A stretch of DNA of 64,000 nt, from NCBI RefSeq assembly GCF_031846515.1, contig NZ_JAVRHO010000002.1, positions 207,855-271,854 on the forward strand, in the 5' to 3' direction. Of the stretch, positions 35,481-44,755 are shown one piece after another; the stretch's first letter is position 1, and each line of letters starts with the position of its first letter. Both the position numbers and the translations under genes were made by a program. The notes under the pieces are model-generated. The model was not told where the DNA came from. It did not search any database and saw only the letters and a list, made by a program, of their open reading frames with translations. Origin of the DNA: Autumnicola lenta. GTDB lineage: Bacteria; Bacteroidota; Bacteroidia; Flavobacteriales; Flavobacteriaceae.

Positions 35481-37721
35481 TTATATTGCTGTTTCTGTCA
35501 TTGCCTTATCCAGGGTCAAAGGCAAACTTCTTATTCTTTTTCCGGTGGCATGGTAGACCGCGTTACTTATGGCGGCAGCCACTCCTACCATTCCAATCTC
35601 ACCAATTCCTTTAGCGCCTAAAGAACTTACCACATGATCAGGCTCTTCCACGAACAGGATATCAACATCAGGCATGTCTGCATTTACCGAAACATGATAT
35701 TTGGAAAGATCGTGATTTATAAACCGACCAAAATTATGATCCATAAAAGAATCTTCATGCAGTGCCATGGAAATCCCCCATACTACACCTCCCAGAATCT
35801 GGCTATGAGCGGTTTTGAGATTTAAAATACGACCGCCATCAATGGCACTCACAATCCGTGTCACTTTAATAGTGCCGAGATCTTCATCTACCTTTACTTC
35901 TGCAAACACTGCAGAATGGGTATTGCGATTGTACTTCCTTTGGTTCATCATATTGGGAAGCAGCATATATTTTTTCTGAATTTTTTCAAGATCTCGTGAT
36001 TTCATAATTTCGGAAAACGTCATATTCACAGAAGGGTCATTTTTATCTGAAATCTTTTCATCTGAAAAAACCACATCTTCCAAACCGGCACCTTTAAAGG
36101 GAGAGTCCTTGATTTTTCCGGCTTCTTTCAGCAGTTTTTTTGCTATTTTCCTACAGACCTTCTGAACAGCTGATCCTACTGATGCTGCTGTTGATGATCC
36201 TCCCTCTATAAAGGCAAAAGGCAGATCTGAATCTCCCAGTTCAGCCGTGACTTTTTCCAAAGGAAGCCCCAGCGTTTCCGCAGCTATCTGAGTCATAATA
36301 GTATAGGTTCCTGTTCCAATATCTGCCGTGGCACTCCCTACCCTTAGTGTACCATCTGCAGAAAATTCCGCTTTCGCCCTTGCCGGCACCTGCATGGCAT
36401 CCCATACTCCCGTAGCCATTCCCCAGCCTGTAAAATGATTTCCATCTTTCATAGAACGTGGTTCAGGATTTCGTTTCTCCCAACCAAACCTTTCTGCACC
36501 CTGTTTAAAACACTCGCGCAGGGTTTTTGTGGAAAAAGGCTTTCCGTCGCTCATATCCTCTTCCGTATAATTTTTAAGCCTGAGTTCCAACGGATCCATT
36601 TTCAGTTTATACGCCAATTCATCCATAGCCGCTTCCAGGGCATACATTCCTGTAGCACCACCGGGAGCCCGCATATCCAACGGAGTGTAGACATCCAGGC
36701 GCACCAATTTATATATTTGTTCTATGTTCCCGCAGTCATATAATTTTGCTGACCAGTTCACAATATTTTCAACGTACTTCTCGAAGGTGGAGGTTTCGGA
36801 ATACGCCTGGTGACTAATGGCTTCAATTTTACCTTTGGTAGTTGCGCCTAATTTTAGGTTTTGAATGGTTATTGGACGGTGACCAAAAGAAAACATCTGC
36901 GGCCGGGTAAGCTCTACTTTTACAGATCGTTTTAATTGCAGCGCGGCAAGCGTAGCCATGAACAGCTGATACTGCGGTCTTAAAGCCGATCCAAAGGCAC
37001 CTCCCACAAAAGGAGAAAGCACTCTTACCTTCTTTTTTGACAAGCCAAAAACCATAGAAATGTAATGCTGGCTGTTAAGTACTCCCTGCGTTTTGTCGTA
37101 AACTGTAAGGCTTCCGTCTTCTTCATAAAATACGGTAGAAGCATGCATTTCCATAGGGTTGTGATGTTCTGCCCCGTGAGAATATTCTGCCTCGATCTTT
37201 ACTTCAGCATCTGCATAAGCTTCCTTAAAATTTCCGATTGATTGGGGAGGTGTGAAACCTGCCCTTAAGCCTTTCCCTTCAATAGAATCTGCGAGATGAT
37301 CTGCAAGTTCTGTACGGTGTTTCTCCACTTCATAATCCACCTTTACCAGCGTGGCAGCGTATTGCGCAAGTTCCAGTGAGTCTGCTACCACCAATGCCAC
37401 AGGCTGCATGTTAAACTGAATCTTATCGTTATGGAGAGGCCGGAAAGGATCCCCCGGGGGAGCATCCATATCTTTATAACTCAGGTCCAGCCAGGCGAGG
37501 CCGGGAGTGTTATTATGAGTGAAAACCTCAATAACTCCTTTAATTTCCAGAGCCGTGGCTGTGTCAATATTTTTAATTCTTCCTTTTGCTATGGTTCCCG
37601 AAATCACTACGCCATGCAAAAGACCCGGCCGGTGAAACTCTGCAGTATATTTGGCGGCCCCTGTGACTTTGTCCCTGCCGTCTACACGATTTTTTGGTTT
37701 TCCTATAAAACTTGTTGCCAT
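35481..37721 (-). CDS. Xanthine dehydrogenase family molybdopterin-binding subunit (PaoC-like)
   Basis: 746-aa large subunit of a three-subunit molybdenum hydroxylase. Start-proximal GRDKVTGAAKYTAEF, the mid-region VLSPFVGGAFGSALRP, RAPGG and the C-terminal GAKGIGEIGMVG, with the presumed base Glu, match the PaoC/XdhA family. No signal peptide is visible. It starts one nucleotide after the FAD subunit and is followed by the second hydroxylase. The likely reaction is oxidation of aldehydes to acids; the exact substrate is unknown. Confidence 0.9.
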   Translation of the reverse strand: MATSFIGKPKNRVDGRDKVTGAAKYTAEFHRPGLLHGVVISGTIAKGRIKNIDTATALEIKGVIEVFTHNNTPGLAWLDLSYKDMDAPPGDPFRPLHNDKIQFNMQPVALVVADSLELAQYAATLVKVDYEVEKHRTELADHLADSIEGKGLRAGFTPPQSIGNFKEAYADAEVKIEAEYSHGAEHHNPMEMHASTVFYEEDGSLTVYDKTQGVLNSQHYISMVFGLSKKKVRVLSPFVGGAFGSALRPQYQLFMATLAALQLKRSVKVELTRPQMFSFGHRPITIQNLKLGATTKGKIEAISHQAYSETSTFEKYVENIVNWSAKLYDCGNIEQIYKLVRLDVYTPLDMRAPGGATGMYALEAAMDELAYKLKMDPLELRLKNYTEEDMSDGKPFSTKTLRECFKQGAERFGWEKRNPEPRSMKDGNHFTGWGMATGVWDAMQVPARAKAEFSADGTLRVGSATADIGTGTYTIMTQIAAETLGLPLEKVTAELGDSDLPFAFIEGGSSTAASVGSAVQKVCRKIAKKLLKEAGKIKDSPFKGAGLEDVVFSDEKISDKNDPSVNMTFSEIMKSRDLEKIQKKYMLLPNMMNQRKYNRNTHSAVFAEVKVDEDLGTIKVTRIVSAIDGGRILNLKTAHSQILGGVVWGISMALHEDSFMDHNFGRFINHDLSKYHVSVNADMPDVDILFVEEPDHVVSSLGAKGIGEIGMVGVAAAISNAVYHATGKRIRSLPLTLDKAMTETAI

Positions 37722-37722
37722 C

Positions 37723-38712
37723 TTATTCCTCTGTTTTAGCAGCCTGCATTAATGCACGAATGATAGAACGTCGCGCAAGTTCAATTTTAAACTGGTTGTA
37801 TTCATATGCTTTTGCTTCACTCACAATAGCATCGGCAACATTTTCAAAATTTTTCTTTGTAGATTTCATATTTTCCAGCAAAGCTTCGGCCTCTTTGTTC
37901 CTCCAGGGTTTATGGGCCACCCCACCTAATACAATCCGGGCTTCCATAATTTTCCCTTCCTTTATATCCAACCCAACAGCAACAGAAACCAATGCAAAAG
38001 AATAAGATGCCCTGTCGCGGTTTTTTATATAAGTGAAGTTTTCTGAAAATCCTTTGGGAGGCAGATCTATAGCTGTTATCATTTCATTTTCATAAAGATT
38101 TGAATCCTTTTCCGGGGTATTTCCCGGCAGGCGGTGAAAATCTTCAAAAGGAATAATCCTGTCCCCATCAGGCCCCGTTACCTGCACTTTGGCTTCCAGA
38201 GCTGCAAGCGCCACACACATGTCTGAAGGATGTGTGGCAATACATTCCTCACTTGCCCCAAAAATGGCATGCCAGCGATTATACCCATTAATTGCAGAAC
38301 AACCTGTGCCCGGTTCCCGCTTGTTACAGGGGGTTGCAGGATCATAAAAATAATAGCAACGCGTTCGCTGTAACAAATTTCCACCATCTGTAGCCTTATT
38401 CCTTAATTGCGGGGAAGCACCCGCCAGTATCGCCTGGGAAAGTAACGGGTAACGCTTTTCCACTTCCGTATGGTAAGCCGTATCGGCATTGGAAGCAAGC
38501 GCACCAAGCCGCAATCCGCCACCTTCAAGAGCTTCTATATTCTTTAAAGCAACACCTGTAATATCTACCAGGTGAGCGGGATGCATGATATCGAATTTCA
38601 TCAGGTCAAGGAGATTAGTGCCACCGGCAATAAATTTCCCTTCTTCTGCTTCTGAAATTACTTTTATTGCCGTGGCTTTATCCCCCGCTTTTGTGAATGA
38701 AAATGGTCTCAT
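37723..38712 (-). CDS. FAD-binding subunit of the PaoABC-like hydroxylase
   Basis: 329-aa medium subunit that accepts electrons from the Fe-S clusters. The FAD site is in the FIAGGTNLLDLMK and NKATDGGNLLQRTRCYYF regions. The latter, with a nearby Cys-rich segment (TPCNKREPGTGCSAI), matches the PaoB subfamily, which carries an extra [4Fe-4S] cluster. The ATG overlaps the end of the preceding 2Fe-2S gene by 4 nt, indicating translational coupling. Confidence 0.91.
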   Translation of the reverse strand: MRPFSFTKAGDKATAIKVISEAEEGKFIAGGTNLLDLMKFDIMHPAHLVDITGVALKNIEALEGGGLRLGALASNADTAYHTEVEKRYPLLSQAILAGASPQLRNKATDGGNLLQRTRCYYFYDPATPCNKREPGTGCSAINGYNRWHAIFGASEECIATHPSDMCVALAALEAKVQVTGPDGDRIIPFEDFHRLPGNTPEKDSNLYENEMITAIDLPPKGFSENFTYIKNRDRASYSFALVSVAVGLDIKEGKIMEARIVLGGVAHKPWRNKEAEALLENMKSTKKNFENVADAIVSEAKAYEYNQFKIELARRSIIRALMQAAKTEE

Positions 38713-39227
38713 GTTCTGCTCCTTTCCAGCGCTTCCTGCACTACCTTTGTTATGTTATTGTATGCACCACAGCGGCAAATGTTCCCACTCATCAGGTCCC
38801 GAATATCATCAAGACTTTTAGCCTTTCCTTCGTTAATAAGCCCAATTGCGGAGCAAATCTGTCCCGGTGTGCAATATCCGCACTGGAAAGCATCGTGTTC
38901 TATAAACGCCTCCTGTACAGGATGAAGCTCTTCTCCTTTTGCCAATCCTTCTATTGTGGTAATTTCTGCGCCCTCGTGCATTACCGCAAGCGTGAGGCAG
39001 GAATTGATCCTTGTGCCATCAAGTAAAACCGTACACGCACCGCACTGGCCGTGGTCACAGCCTTTTTTTGTCCCGGTTAAGTGCAAATGTTCCCGTAGCA
39101 GGTCGAGGATAGAGGTCCACACCTCTACTTCAATTTCCTGTTTTACACCATTTATGGTAAGGTTGACCTCCCTTTTTTCTACGGAAAAATCTGCCGGTTC
39201 AGGTTGGTTGGGTTTTGGTTTTATCAT
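38709..39227 (-). CDS. 2Fe-2S subunit of the PaoABC-like hydroxylase
   Basis: 172-aa small subunit and first gene of the five-gene operon. The cluster motifs are GCDHGQCGACTV, CGYCTPGQ and NICRCGAY. E. coli PaoA carries a Tat signal, but this N-terminus (MIKPKPNQPEPADFS) has no arginine pair, so this first enzyme is probably cytoplasmic while the second, IorAB-like one is exported. The gap upstream contains the repeat array and no clear consensus promoter. Confidence 0.92.
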   Translation of the reverse strand: MIKPKPNQPEPADFSVEKREVNLTINGVKQEIEVEVWTSILDLLREHLHLTGTKKGCDHGQCGACTVLLDGTRINSCLTLAVMHEGAEITTIEGLAKGEELHPVQEAFIEHDAFQCGYCTPGQICSAIGLINEGKAKSLDDIRDLMSGNICRCGAYNNITKVVQEALERSRT

Positions 39228-39630
39228 AGATGAAGTTTAGTTTGTGTGTTCATCTTTATTTCATTTATCCTGAATTTTACGCAGTAGCATGAACATTTTC
39301 TAACAAAGCGAGTTGCTTTAAACTAAAATTCGGGTTTTCCGAAGGCTTCAGCTAAACCAGGGAATGGAAAATTGCCTTTTTCAACACTATACCCTATTGC
39401 AGTCCTGATGATTATTTTCAAATTTTTAATGACAAAAAGTTCAGCTTCAGAAAAAGATTCCAGAGTATCTTCTAAAAGACAAAAAATTCACAGTCTTTAC
39501 TAAATTTAGTAAAAGATTACAGAACATAATTTTAATTGAAAGAGTTTAAAGGTTTTTTATGAAAATTTGATGTGGAAAAAACAAGATTTTTACATTCAAA
39601 AGCTGCATTTTTCTTCCGGAACAGCATGAT
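39228..39630. other. Upstream region of the molybdenum hydroxylase operon, non-coding
   Basis: About 400 nt of AT-rich DNA with no frame that I can support. A weak copy of the dispersed motif is on the minus strand around 39366-39383 (AAAAAGGCAATTTTCC). The operon promoter must lie near 39240-39290, but no TAnnTTTG is obvious. Confidence 0.4.
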
Positions 39631-39638
39631 TCAAAGGA

Positions 39639-40055
39639 AAAGAGCGAAAGAGGAAATGAGCAAATTTAAAGAGATGTGAAAATTGGCAATTTTCGATCTT
39701 TAGAAAGTAGAGGTGAACAGGAAAAGAAGCGAAAGAGGGAAAAAGACAACAACCTCAACTTATTTCCCAAAATACCTGAATTTTTCCCCCGATCTTCTGC
39801 AAGTCACCCTCTTAAAATGGCAATTTTCGAGCTTCAGTAGAAATGAGTTGAACAGGAAAAGAGCAAAGGAAAAAAAAAGACAACAACACAACTTATTTCC
39901 CAAAATATCTGAATTTTTCTCATGATCCTCTGCATGTCACCCTCTTGAAATGGCAATTTTCGACCTTCAGTAGAAAAGTTAATGAGAAAAAGAGCGAAGG
40001 AGGGAAAGAGCAAATTTAAAGAGTGGTGAAAATTGGCAATTTTCGACCTTCAGTT
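39639..40055 (+). repeat. Intergenic repeat array with near-palindromic cores
   Basis: Four repeat units lie in direct orientation. Cores GGCAATTTTCGA start at 39685, 39819, 39952 and 40035, spaced 134, 133 and 83 nt. The outer two units share AGCAAATTTAAAGAG followed by GAAAATTGGCAATTTTC, a perfect 8-bp palindrome around one central base. The inner two share a longer ~130-nt body (ACTTATTTCCCAAAATA, TGCA/TGTCACCCTCTT, then AAATGGCAATTTTCGA). All have a purine-rich AAAAGAGCGAAAGAG-like segment. An apparent 70-codon frame here arises from the repeats and is not a gene. Function unknown. Confidence 0.85.
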
Positions 40056-40073
40056 AAATTGTAAGTTTTTAAT

Positions 40074-40092
40074 ATTTCACTTGTAGTGAAAT
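40074..40092. terminator. Short hairpin at the 3' end of the AEC transporter gene
   Basis: ATTTCAC (40074-40080) pairs with GTGAAAT (40086-40092) around TTGTA. The T-run is on the plus-strand side, so as a terminator of the minus-strand gene it is only moderate. Confidence 0.4.
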
Positions 40093-40094
40093 TT

Positions 40095-41006
40095 TTACTG
40101 AAAAAACATAGCCATCGCAGGAACTAAAACAAGTGATACTATAATAGATAATATTATCATTAAAGCAGAATCTTTTTCTTCAGAACCTAACATGGAAGCA
40201 AAAACCGTTAATGTTGCAGCAATAGGAAAAAGCGGAATCAAAGAATATACGCTTCTTTCCTGCGAATTAAGAAGATCAAAAAGAAAATATTCAGCAGCCA
40301 GGAGCACGCCGGCTATTAATATTGCACTGCCCGTTCTAACACCAAGTATTTTTGAGAAATAGGAAAGATCCAGGTTTTTAAAATTTATCTTGGTAATATT
40401 CATTCCCAAAAGTGTCATTCCTGCAGCCGAAACAATTACGCCCAGTACATCAAGAACCGGAGTAAAGAATTCCGGAAGCTCATAATTAAACAGCTTAAGG
40501 CCAATCGCCAGCAAAAAGGCATAGATAAATGGTACTTTAAGAGCTTCTTTAATTGACTTTTTTGTTCCGAATTTCGATTTTGCCACCATAGTGTAACCTA
40601 TGGTATAACCAAATAAACCTGTACCTATGTAAATACATATTAAGGTGGTGACGGCATCCTGATCAAAAATGGCTTTTACGGTAGGAATTCCGAAGAAAAG
40701 TACATTAAAAAAGGAGAAACCACTTATTAACAACGGCTTACCCAGCCCGCCAAATTTTTTAAAAGTCCATATTGCCGGAAAAGTGACAAAGAAAGCCAGG
40801 CTAAAAGACATGGTGGCCAGGACGATGAGATTGGACATTTCGGTTTCTAAAACGTGATCTATAAGCAGGAGCGGAATAAGCACAAAGAGCAAGGGTTTAT
40901 GAATATACTCCTTTGGCACGAGCTCTTTCCGCTTTAAAAAATATCCAACGGGAATACATAACAAGTAAGGCAGTAAACCGGAATATAGTTTAAGAAAAAT
41001 CTCCAT
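40095..41006 (-). CDS. AEC family transporter
   Basis: 303-aa membrane protein with about ten hydrophobic helices in two five-helix halves, as in the auxin efflux carrier/malate permease family. The first half contains VLIPLLLIDHVLETEMS and the second GVIVSAAGMTLLGMNI with the helix-breaking glycine and methionine run of the family. The substrate is unknown, probably a small organic acid. It overlaps the 3' end of the FAD/NAD(P)-binding gene by 17 nt, so the pair is co-transcribed. Confidence 0.86.
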   Translation of the reverse strand: MEIFLKLYSGLLPYLLCIPVGYFLKRKELVPKEYIHKPLLFVLIPLLLIDHVLETEMSNLIVLATMSFSLAFFVTFPAIWTFKKFGGLGKPLLISGFSFFNVLFFGIPTVKAIFDQDAVTTLICIYIGTGLFGYTIGYTMVAKSKFGTKKSIKEALKVPFIYAFLLAIGLKLFNYELPEFFTPVLDVLGVIVSAAGMTLLGMNITKINFKNLDLSYFSKILGVRTGSAILIAGVLLAAEYFLFDLLNSQERSVYSLIPLFPIAATLTVFASMLGSEEKDSALMIILSIIVSLVLVPAMAMFFQ

Positions 41007-42507
41007 CCTGTTTTACTTTAAAAATAATTTCACTTACCAACCTGCTGATTGTCCTCACATTAAACCACATAGCATCCACATCCAGTAAAAAGCCGTTTGC
41101 CAAATGCCCCACTGCATACATATTACCACCGGCTTTTCCTGAAATTACCTGCATACTACGCGGGTTAATCACGGCGCCACCAGCAGGATAAGATCGCAAA
41201 TAGTCTTTTTCCAAAAGTGCGTGGATAAGATCATTATCCATACCCTTAAGGCTGGATGATGTTCCTGTGGCATTAATAAGTTTTTTTACATAATGCACAC
41301 CGTTTTTGGCAGTTTCAATTTTGAATTCCTGCTCTTCCTGGTGGAATTCTATATTCGTGTTCTTCGGAATTACTTTTAATTGCCCGCTTTCAAACAGGGA
41401 CAACAATTTTTTCGCATTGTGCAGGGGCATGGCATGACGATTTGCCGACCAATGGCTGCCAAGCCATTTTTTAAATAATTTCTTTTGATGAAGAGACATC
41501 CAGCCCCAGATGTCAGAGGCATCATACCGGAGAGAATAGGTGGCATTTAAAAGATGGTCGCCTCCGCCTTCAGCAGCAGTAATGTCATATTCAAGAAAAT
41601 CCTTAGCCGGACCGGCGGTTCTGTCCAGTTTTTTCCAATCCAGTTCCTTTTCTTCGGCTGCTTCTACATCCTTTATATATAATCTGAAAAGGTCCTTAAC
41701 GCGTGGGTGGTGCATTTTGGTCCTGGTCATTTTATGAATATTGCCAAGCGTGAGGTATTTCCTTGTAAAAGTATTATTTTCAGAAGGTTGTACGCGAGGT
41801 AAGATCCCAAAAGGAGAAAACATTTTAATTTCTCCGGTGTGCCCATTATCCACAAGCGTCATTACAGTATCTACTGCACTAAGGCTACTGCCCAGGATAC
41901 CCACCGTTTCATCTTTGTTAACCCTGTTTTTTATTCGGTTTGAAGGCCAGGGAAAATCTATATAGGATTTAGTACTACGGAGCTCCTTAAATTTATTGGT
42001 CTTTGGCGTTCCCGGAGCTAACAAGATATAATCTGCCGTAATTGTTTCTGAAGATTTTAGCCCTATACTAAATTTATTTTCGTTCTCCCGATCGATATCT
42101 ACAGCTTCATCATTGATCAGCTTTATTTTTACGTTGTGTTCTCTAGCCTTCTGAAAATAATTTTCAAGTTGTTCCGATACATAATTTCCGTAGAAAATCC
42201 GGCTGGTATATGCTGAAGAGAGGCTTCCTTCTGCCTTAACTTCATTTTTGTTACCATCTTTAACTTTTATCCACTCAGCGAAATGTCCGGGTTCATTTGC
42301 ATAAATCCCCATCAACTCTGCCTGGGTATTAAGAAAATGTGATTTTTGCCGGGTACCAAAAGCAAGTCCGTATCCAAAGTTTTTCCGACGTTCTATAAGC
42401 GTGATACTCAATTTTTCCTGAAGACCAAGACTGCAAATTTCGATGACCAACTCTATAAAAGCGGCTGCGCCACATGCCCCACCTCCAATGATTGTAAGGT
42501 TCTTCAT
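40990..42507 (-). CDS. FAD/NAD(P)-binding protein (YdhS/HpnW-like)
   Basis: 505-aa flavoprotein with the N-terminal dinucleotide loop GGGACGAAAF and the GYGLAFGT and HFLNTQAELMGIYANEPGHFAEW segments of the NAD_binding_9 family. A second Rossmann-like stretch is VGILGSSLSAVDTVMTL, and the C-terminus ends in the FAD-binding pattern MYAVGHLANGFLLDVDAMW. Proteins of this family are putative oxidoreductases or monooxygenases without a defined substrate. The AEC transporter lies downstream and GbsR is divergent upstream. Confidence 0.85.
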   Translation of the reverse strand: MKNLTIIGGGACGAAAFIELVIEICSLGLQEKLSITLIERRKNFGYGLAFGTRQKSHFLNTQAELMGIYANEPGHFAEWIKVKDGNKNEVKAEGSLSSAYTSRIFYGNYVSEQLENYFQKAREHNVKIKLINDEAVDIDRENENKFSIGLKSSETITADYILLAPGTPKTNKFKELRSTKSYIDFPWPSNRIKNRVNKDETVGILGSSLSAVDTVMTLVDNGHTGEIKMFSPFGILPRVQPSENNTFTRKYLTLGNIHKMTRTKMHHPRVKDLFRLYIKDVEAAEEKELDWKKLDRTAGPAKDFLEYDITAAEGGGDHLLNATYSLRYDASDIWGWMSLHQKKLFKKWLGSHWSANRHAMPLHNAKKLLSLFESGQLKVIPKNTNIEFHQEEQEFKIETAKNGVHYVKKLINATGTSSSLKGMDNDLIHALLEKDYLRSYPAGGAVINPRSMQVISGKAGGNMYAVGHLANGFLLDVDAMWFNVRTISRLVSEIIFKVKQDGDFS

Positions 42508-42704
42508 TTAAAACAGATCTGTTAATGGTTAACAATGACTATAAAGTAAGGAACAGGGAATAAAAAATGTAAAGATTAGGATTTATTTAATAGAAGGTGC
42601 AGGTAATTGGCTGTTCTCCGCTGGGATCAATTCAGAAAAGCTCGTAGTCAAAAATTTGCGTTACTATTATGATTAATCAAGTATAAAGAAAAACTGGTTC
42701 TTTA

Positions 42705-42735
42705 TTTGCAGAACTAAAAAAACTTCTTATCTTTG
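42705..42735 (+). promoter_or_regulatory. Consensus Bacteroidota promoter of the gbsR-like gene
   Basis: TTTG (-33) at 42705-42708, a 19-nt spacer, and TATCTTTG (-7) at 42728-42735. This is the best full promoter in the window and lies 19 nt before the ATG at 42755. Confidence 0.8.
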
Positions 42736-42754
42736 CATTCAAAATCAGAAGAGG

Positions 42755-43219
42755 ATGGAGCGTTTAGAACTTACGGAGAAACAAAAGGAATTAGTTGAAG
42801 CCTATGGAGTAATCCAGGAGAACATGGGTTTGAATCCTGCATCGGCCAGGGTGAATGCGCTCCTTACTGTTTCTAATAAAACCGATCTTAGTTTCGACGA
42901 AATCCGTGATACCCTGGGATTAAGTAAAAGTGCAGTGAGTAACGCTTTAAATAATCTCCTTTCCCTGCAACATATAGGCTATAAGACCAAGATGGGAGAA
43001 CGTAAACGTTATTTCTTCTCAAAGCTGGGACAGTGGAAAACTAAATTTCGTAAAGATATTGCAGACCTTGTAAACTATAATAACCTTCTGAAAGAAATTC
43101 TAAAGGAGCGTTCTGATGAAAACCCGGATTTTAATAAAAATATTGAAGAACTTGCTGCATTTATGGATTATTTTATGGAAGAAAGCATTAAAATAATAGA
43201 TAACTGGGAAAAGAAGTAA
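42755..43219 (+). CDS. GbsR/MarR-type transcriptional regulator
   Basis: 154-aa winged-helix regulator. After an N-terminal helix (LTEKQKELVEAYGVIQENMGLNPASARVNALL), the helix-turn-helix is in LSFDEIRDTLGLSKSAVSNALNNLL, with the wing in KTKMGERKRYFF. The C-terminal helices would dimerise. It sits immediately upstream of a complete RND efflux operon in the same direction, 192 nt ahead of its tolC start, and is likely its repressor, as in many Flavobacteriia. Confidence 0.9.
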   Translation: MERLELTEKQKELVEAYGVIQENMGLNPASARVNALLTVSNKTDLSFDEIRDTLGLSKSAVSNALNNLLSLQHIGYKTKMGERKRYFFSKLGQWKTKFRKDIADLVNYNNLLKEILKERSDENPDFNKNIEELAAFMDYFMEESIKIIDNWEKK

Positions 43220-43411
43220 AATTTTTTAACCTATTTAGTTCTTTTATTTATGAACTAATCCTTATGCACAAAACTTAAAAAACTACTTATACTTTTTAAA
43301 CATGCAATTATGATCATATATCCCCAAACAACCATTCAAAGAATTTTTCACAATCCCCTCTTTCTATAATGCAATTTTATGAACCCGCAGGTTCGATTTA
43401 AAACCAGAAAT

Positions 43412-44752
43412 ATGAAATATTTTTTTCTTACAGCTATTTGTCTGTTAAGTCTAAATGCCTTTGCCCAGGAATCTTATCAATTGTCAGTGGAAGAAGCTGT
43501 TCGCTATGCTATTCAGAACAATCCAGATCTAAACAAGTCACGGATAGATGAGCAGATAGTCCAGGAACAGATCCAGGAGGTTAAAGGGAGAGCACTTCCA
43601 CAAATAAACGGATCGGCTCAATTTACCGATAATTATTCCCTTGCAGAACAACAATTGCCTGCTGAAATCGTGGGCGGGGAACCGGGTACCACCATTGGTG
43701 TGGCCTTTGGAAACCGCTATGCTGTGACTGCCGGGGTAAATGTACAACAGGAATTGCTGAATTTCCAGCTATTTAATTCGGTAAGGGCCGCTAAAGCCTT
43801 AGAAGAACTAAGGAGTTTGCAAACCCTTCAATCTACTGAAGATCTAATTATAAATACGGTGCAAATCTATGTCCAGGTTCAAATTACCGAAAAGCAGGTT
43901 GAGTTGCTTCAGGAGAACTTTAACCGTACTAAAAGCCTGGTAGATCTTTCAGATTTAAAATATGAAGAAGGTATTATAAAAAAACTGGATGTTAACCAGC
44001 TTAGAGTTAACCTTACCAATTTGGAAACTCAAATAGAGGATGCAAAGTATAACCGGAATGAACAGTTACGTTTATTAAAAATTTATTTGAATCTTCCGAT
44101 GGAAACAGAATTAGTACTTTCTGAAAAACTGGAAGAAAGGGATCCTTATCCCATTATGAATGAATTGATTCTTTCTTCAAATATCCAGTATCAACAACTT
44201 CAACAGCAATTAGAATTAGCTGAAATTGATGAATACCAGGTAAAAGCTGAGTACCTGCCTTCATTAAGCGCATTCTTTAATTACAACTATCTTGGGAATA
44301 CCAATGAATTTCAATTTTCAGGAGCCCCATATGTAGATCAATTCAATGGTACCTGGGGGATTTCAGCTTCCATTCCAATTTTTGATGGTTTTCAACGCAG
44401 GAACAGGCTGCAACAAAGAGAACTGGAGACTAAAAAACTTCAGGAAGATCAAGAAAGTCTGATAAAAAATATCGAGAAGAACTACCTGGATTCCAAAGAG
44501 CAAATTTTATTGAGTCAGGTTCAAATTGAAAACCAAAATGAGAATATGGAGCTGGCCCAGGAAAACTATGATGGGATCAAATTATCATACAACGAAGGTG
44601 TCGCCGATCTAACGGAATTATTAGATGCAGAATTTGCTCTGCGCCAGGCACAATCTAATTATCTGAATGCTTTGCTTCAAAGCAGAGTAGCTGAAGTTAA
44701 CTTACTTAGAACAAGCGGTCAATTATCTCAACTTATTACAAATCCAAACTAG
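43412..44752 (+). CDS. TolC family outer-membrane efflux protein
   Basis: 446-aa outer-membrane channel of the tripartite efflux pump. Signal peptide MKYFFLTAICLLSLNAFAQ, then two structural repeats with coiled-coil helices (around 170-230 and 370-430) ending in EGVADLTELLDAEFALRQAQ, a TolC hallmark. An in-frame ATG at 43379 would add 11 residues before the signal; 43412 is preferred. The adaptor starts 3 nt after its stop. Confidence 0.94.
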   Translation: MKYFFLTAICLLSLNAFAQESYQLSVEEAVRYAIQNNPDLNKSRIDEQIVQEQIQEVKGRALPQINGSAQFTDNYSLAEQQLPAEIVGGEPGTTIGVAFGNRYAVTAGVNVQQELLNFQLFNSVRAAKALEELRSLQTLQSTEDLIINTVQIYVQVQITEKQVELLQENFNRTKSLVDLSDLKYEEGIIKKLDVNQLRVNLTNLETQIEDAKYNRNEQLRLLKIYLNLPMETELVLSEKLEERDPYPIMNELILSSNIQYQQLQQQLELAEIDEYQVKAEYLPSLSAFFNYNYLGNTNEFQFSGAPYVDQFNGTWGISASIPIFDGFQRRNRLQQRELETKKLQEDQESLIKNIEKNYLDSKEQILLSQVQIENQNENMELAQENYDGIKLSYNEGVADLTELLDAEFALRQAQSNYLNALLQSRVAEVNLLRTSGQLSQLITNPN

Positions 44753-44755
44753 AAA

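Noticed and set aside
39713..39925. 70-codon open frame inside the repeat array
   Set aside because: It is made of the repeat units themselves, and its translation repeats the purine-rich segment. No conserved domain or plausible start context.
39639..40055. Possible CRISPR array
   Set aside because: Repeat bodies are 80-134 nt with internal similarity throughout, spacers are not unique short sequences, there are only four units, and no cas genes are nearby.
43235..43258. Hairpin TTAGTTC/GAACTAA after the GbsR-like gene
   Set aside because: Only seven weak base pairs with a 10-nt loop and no T-run. It is not convincing as a terminator.
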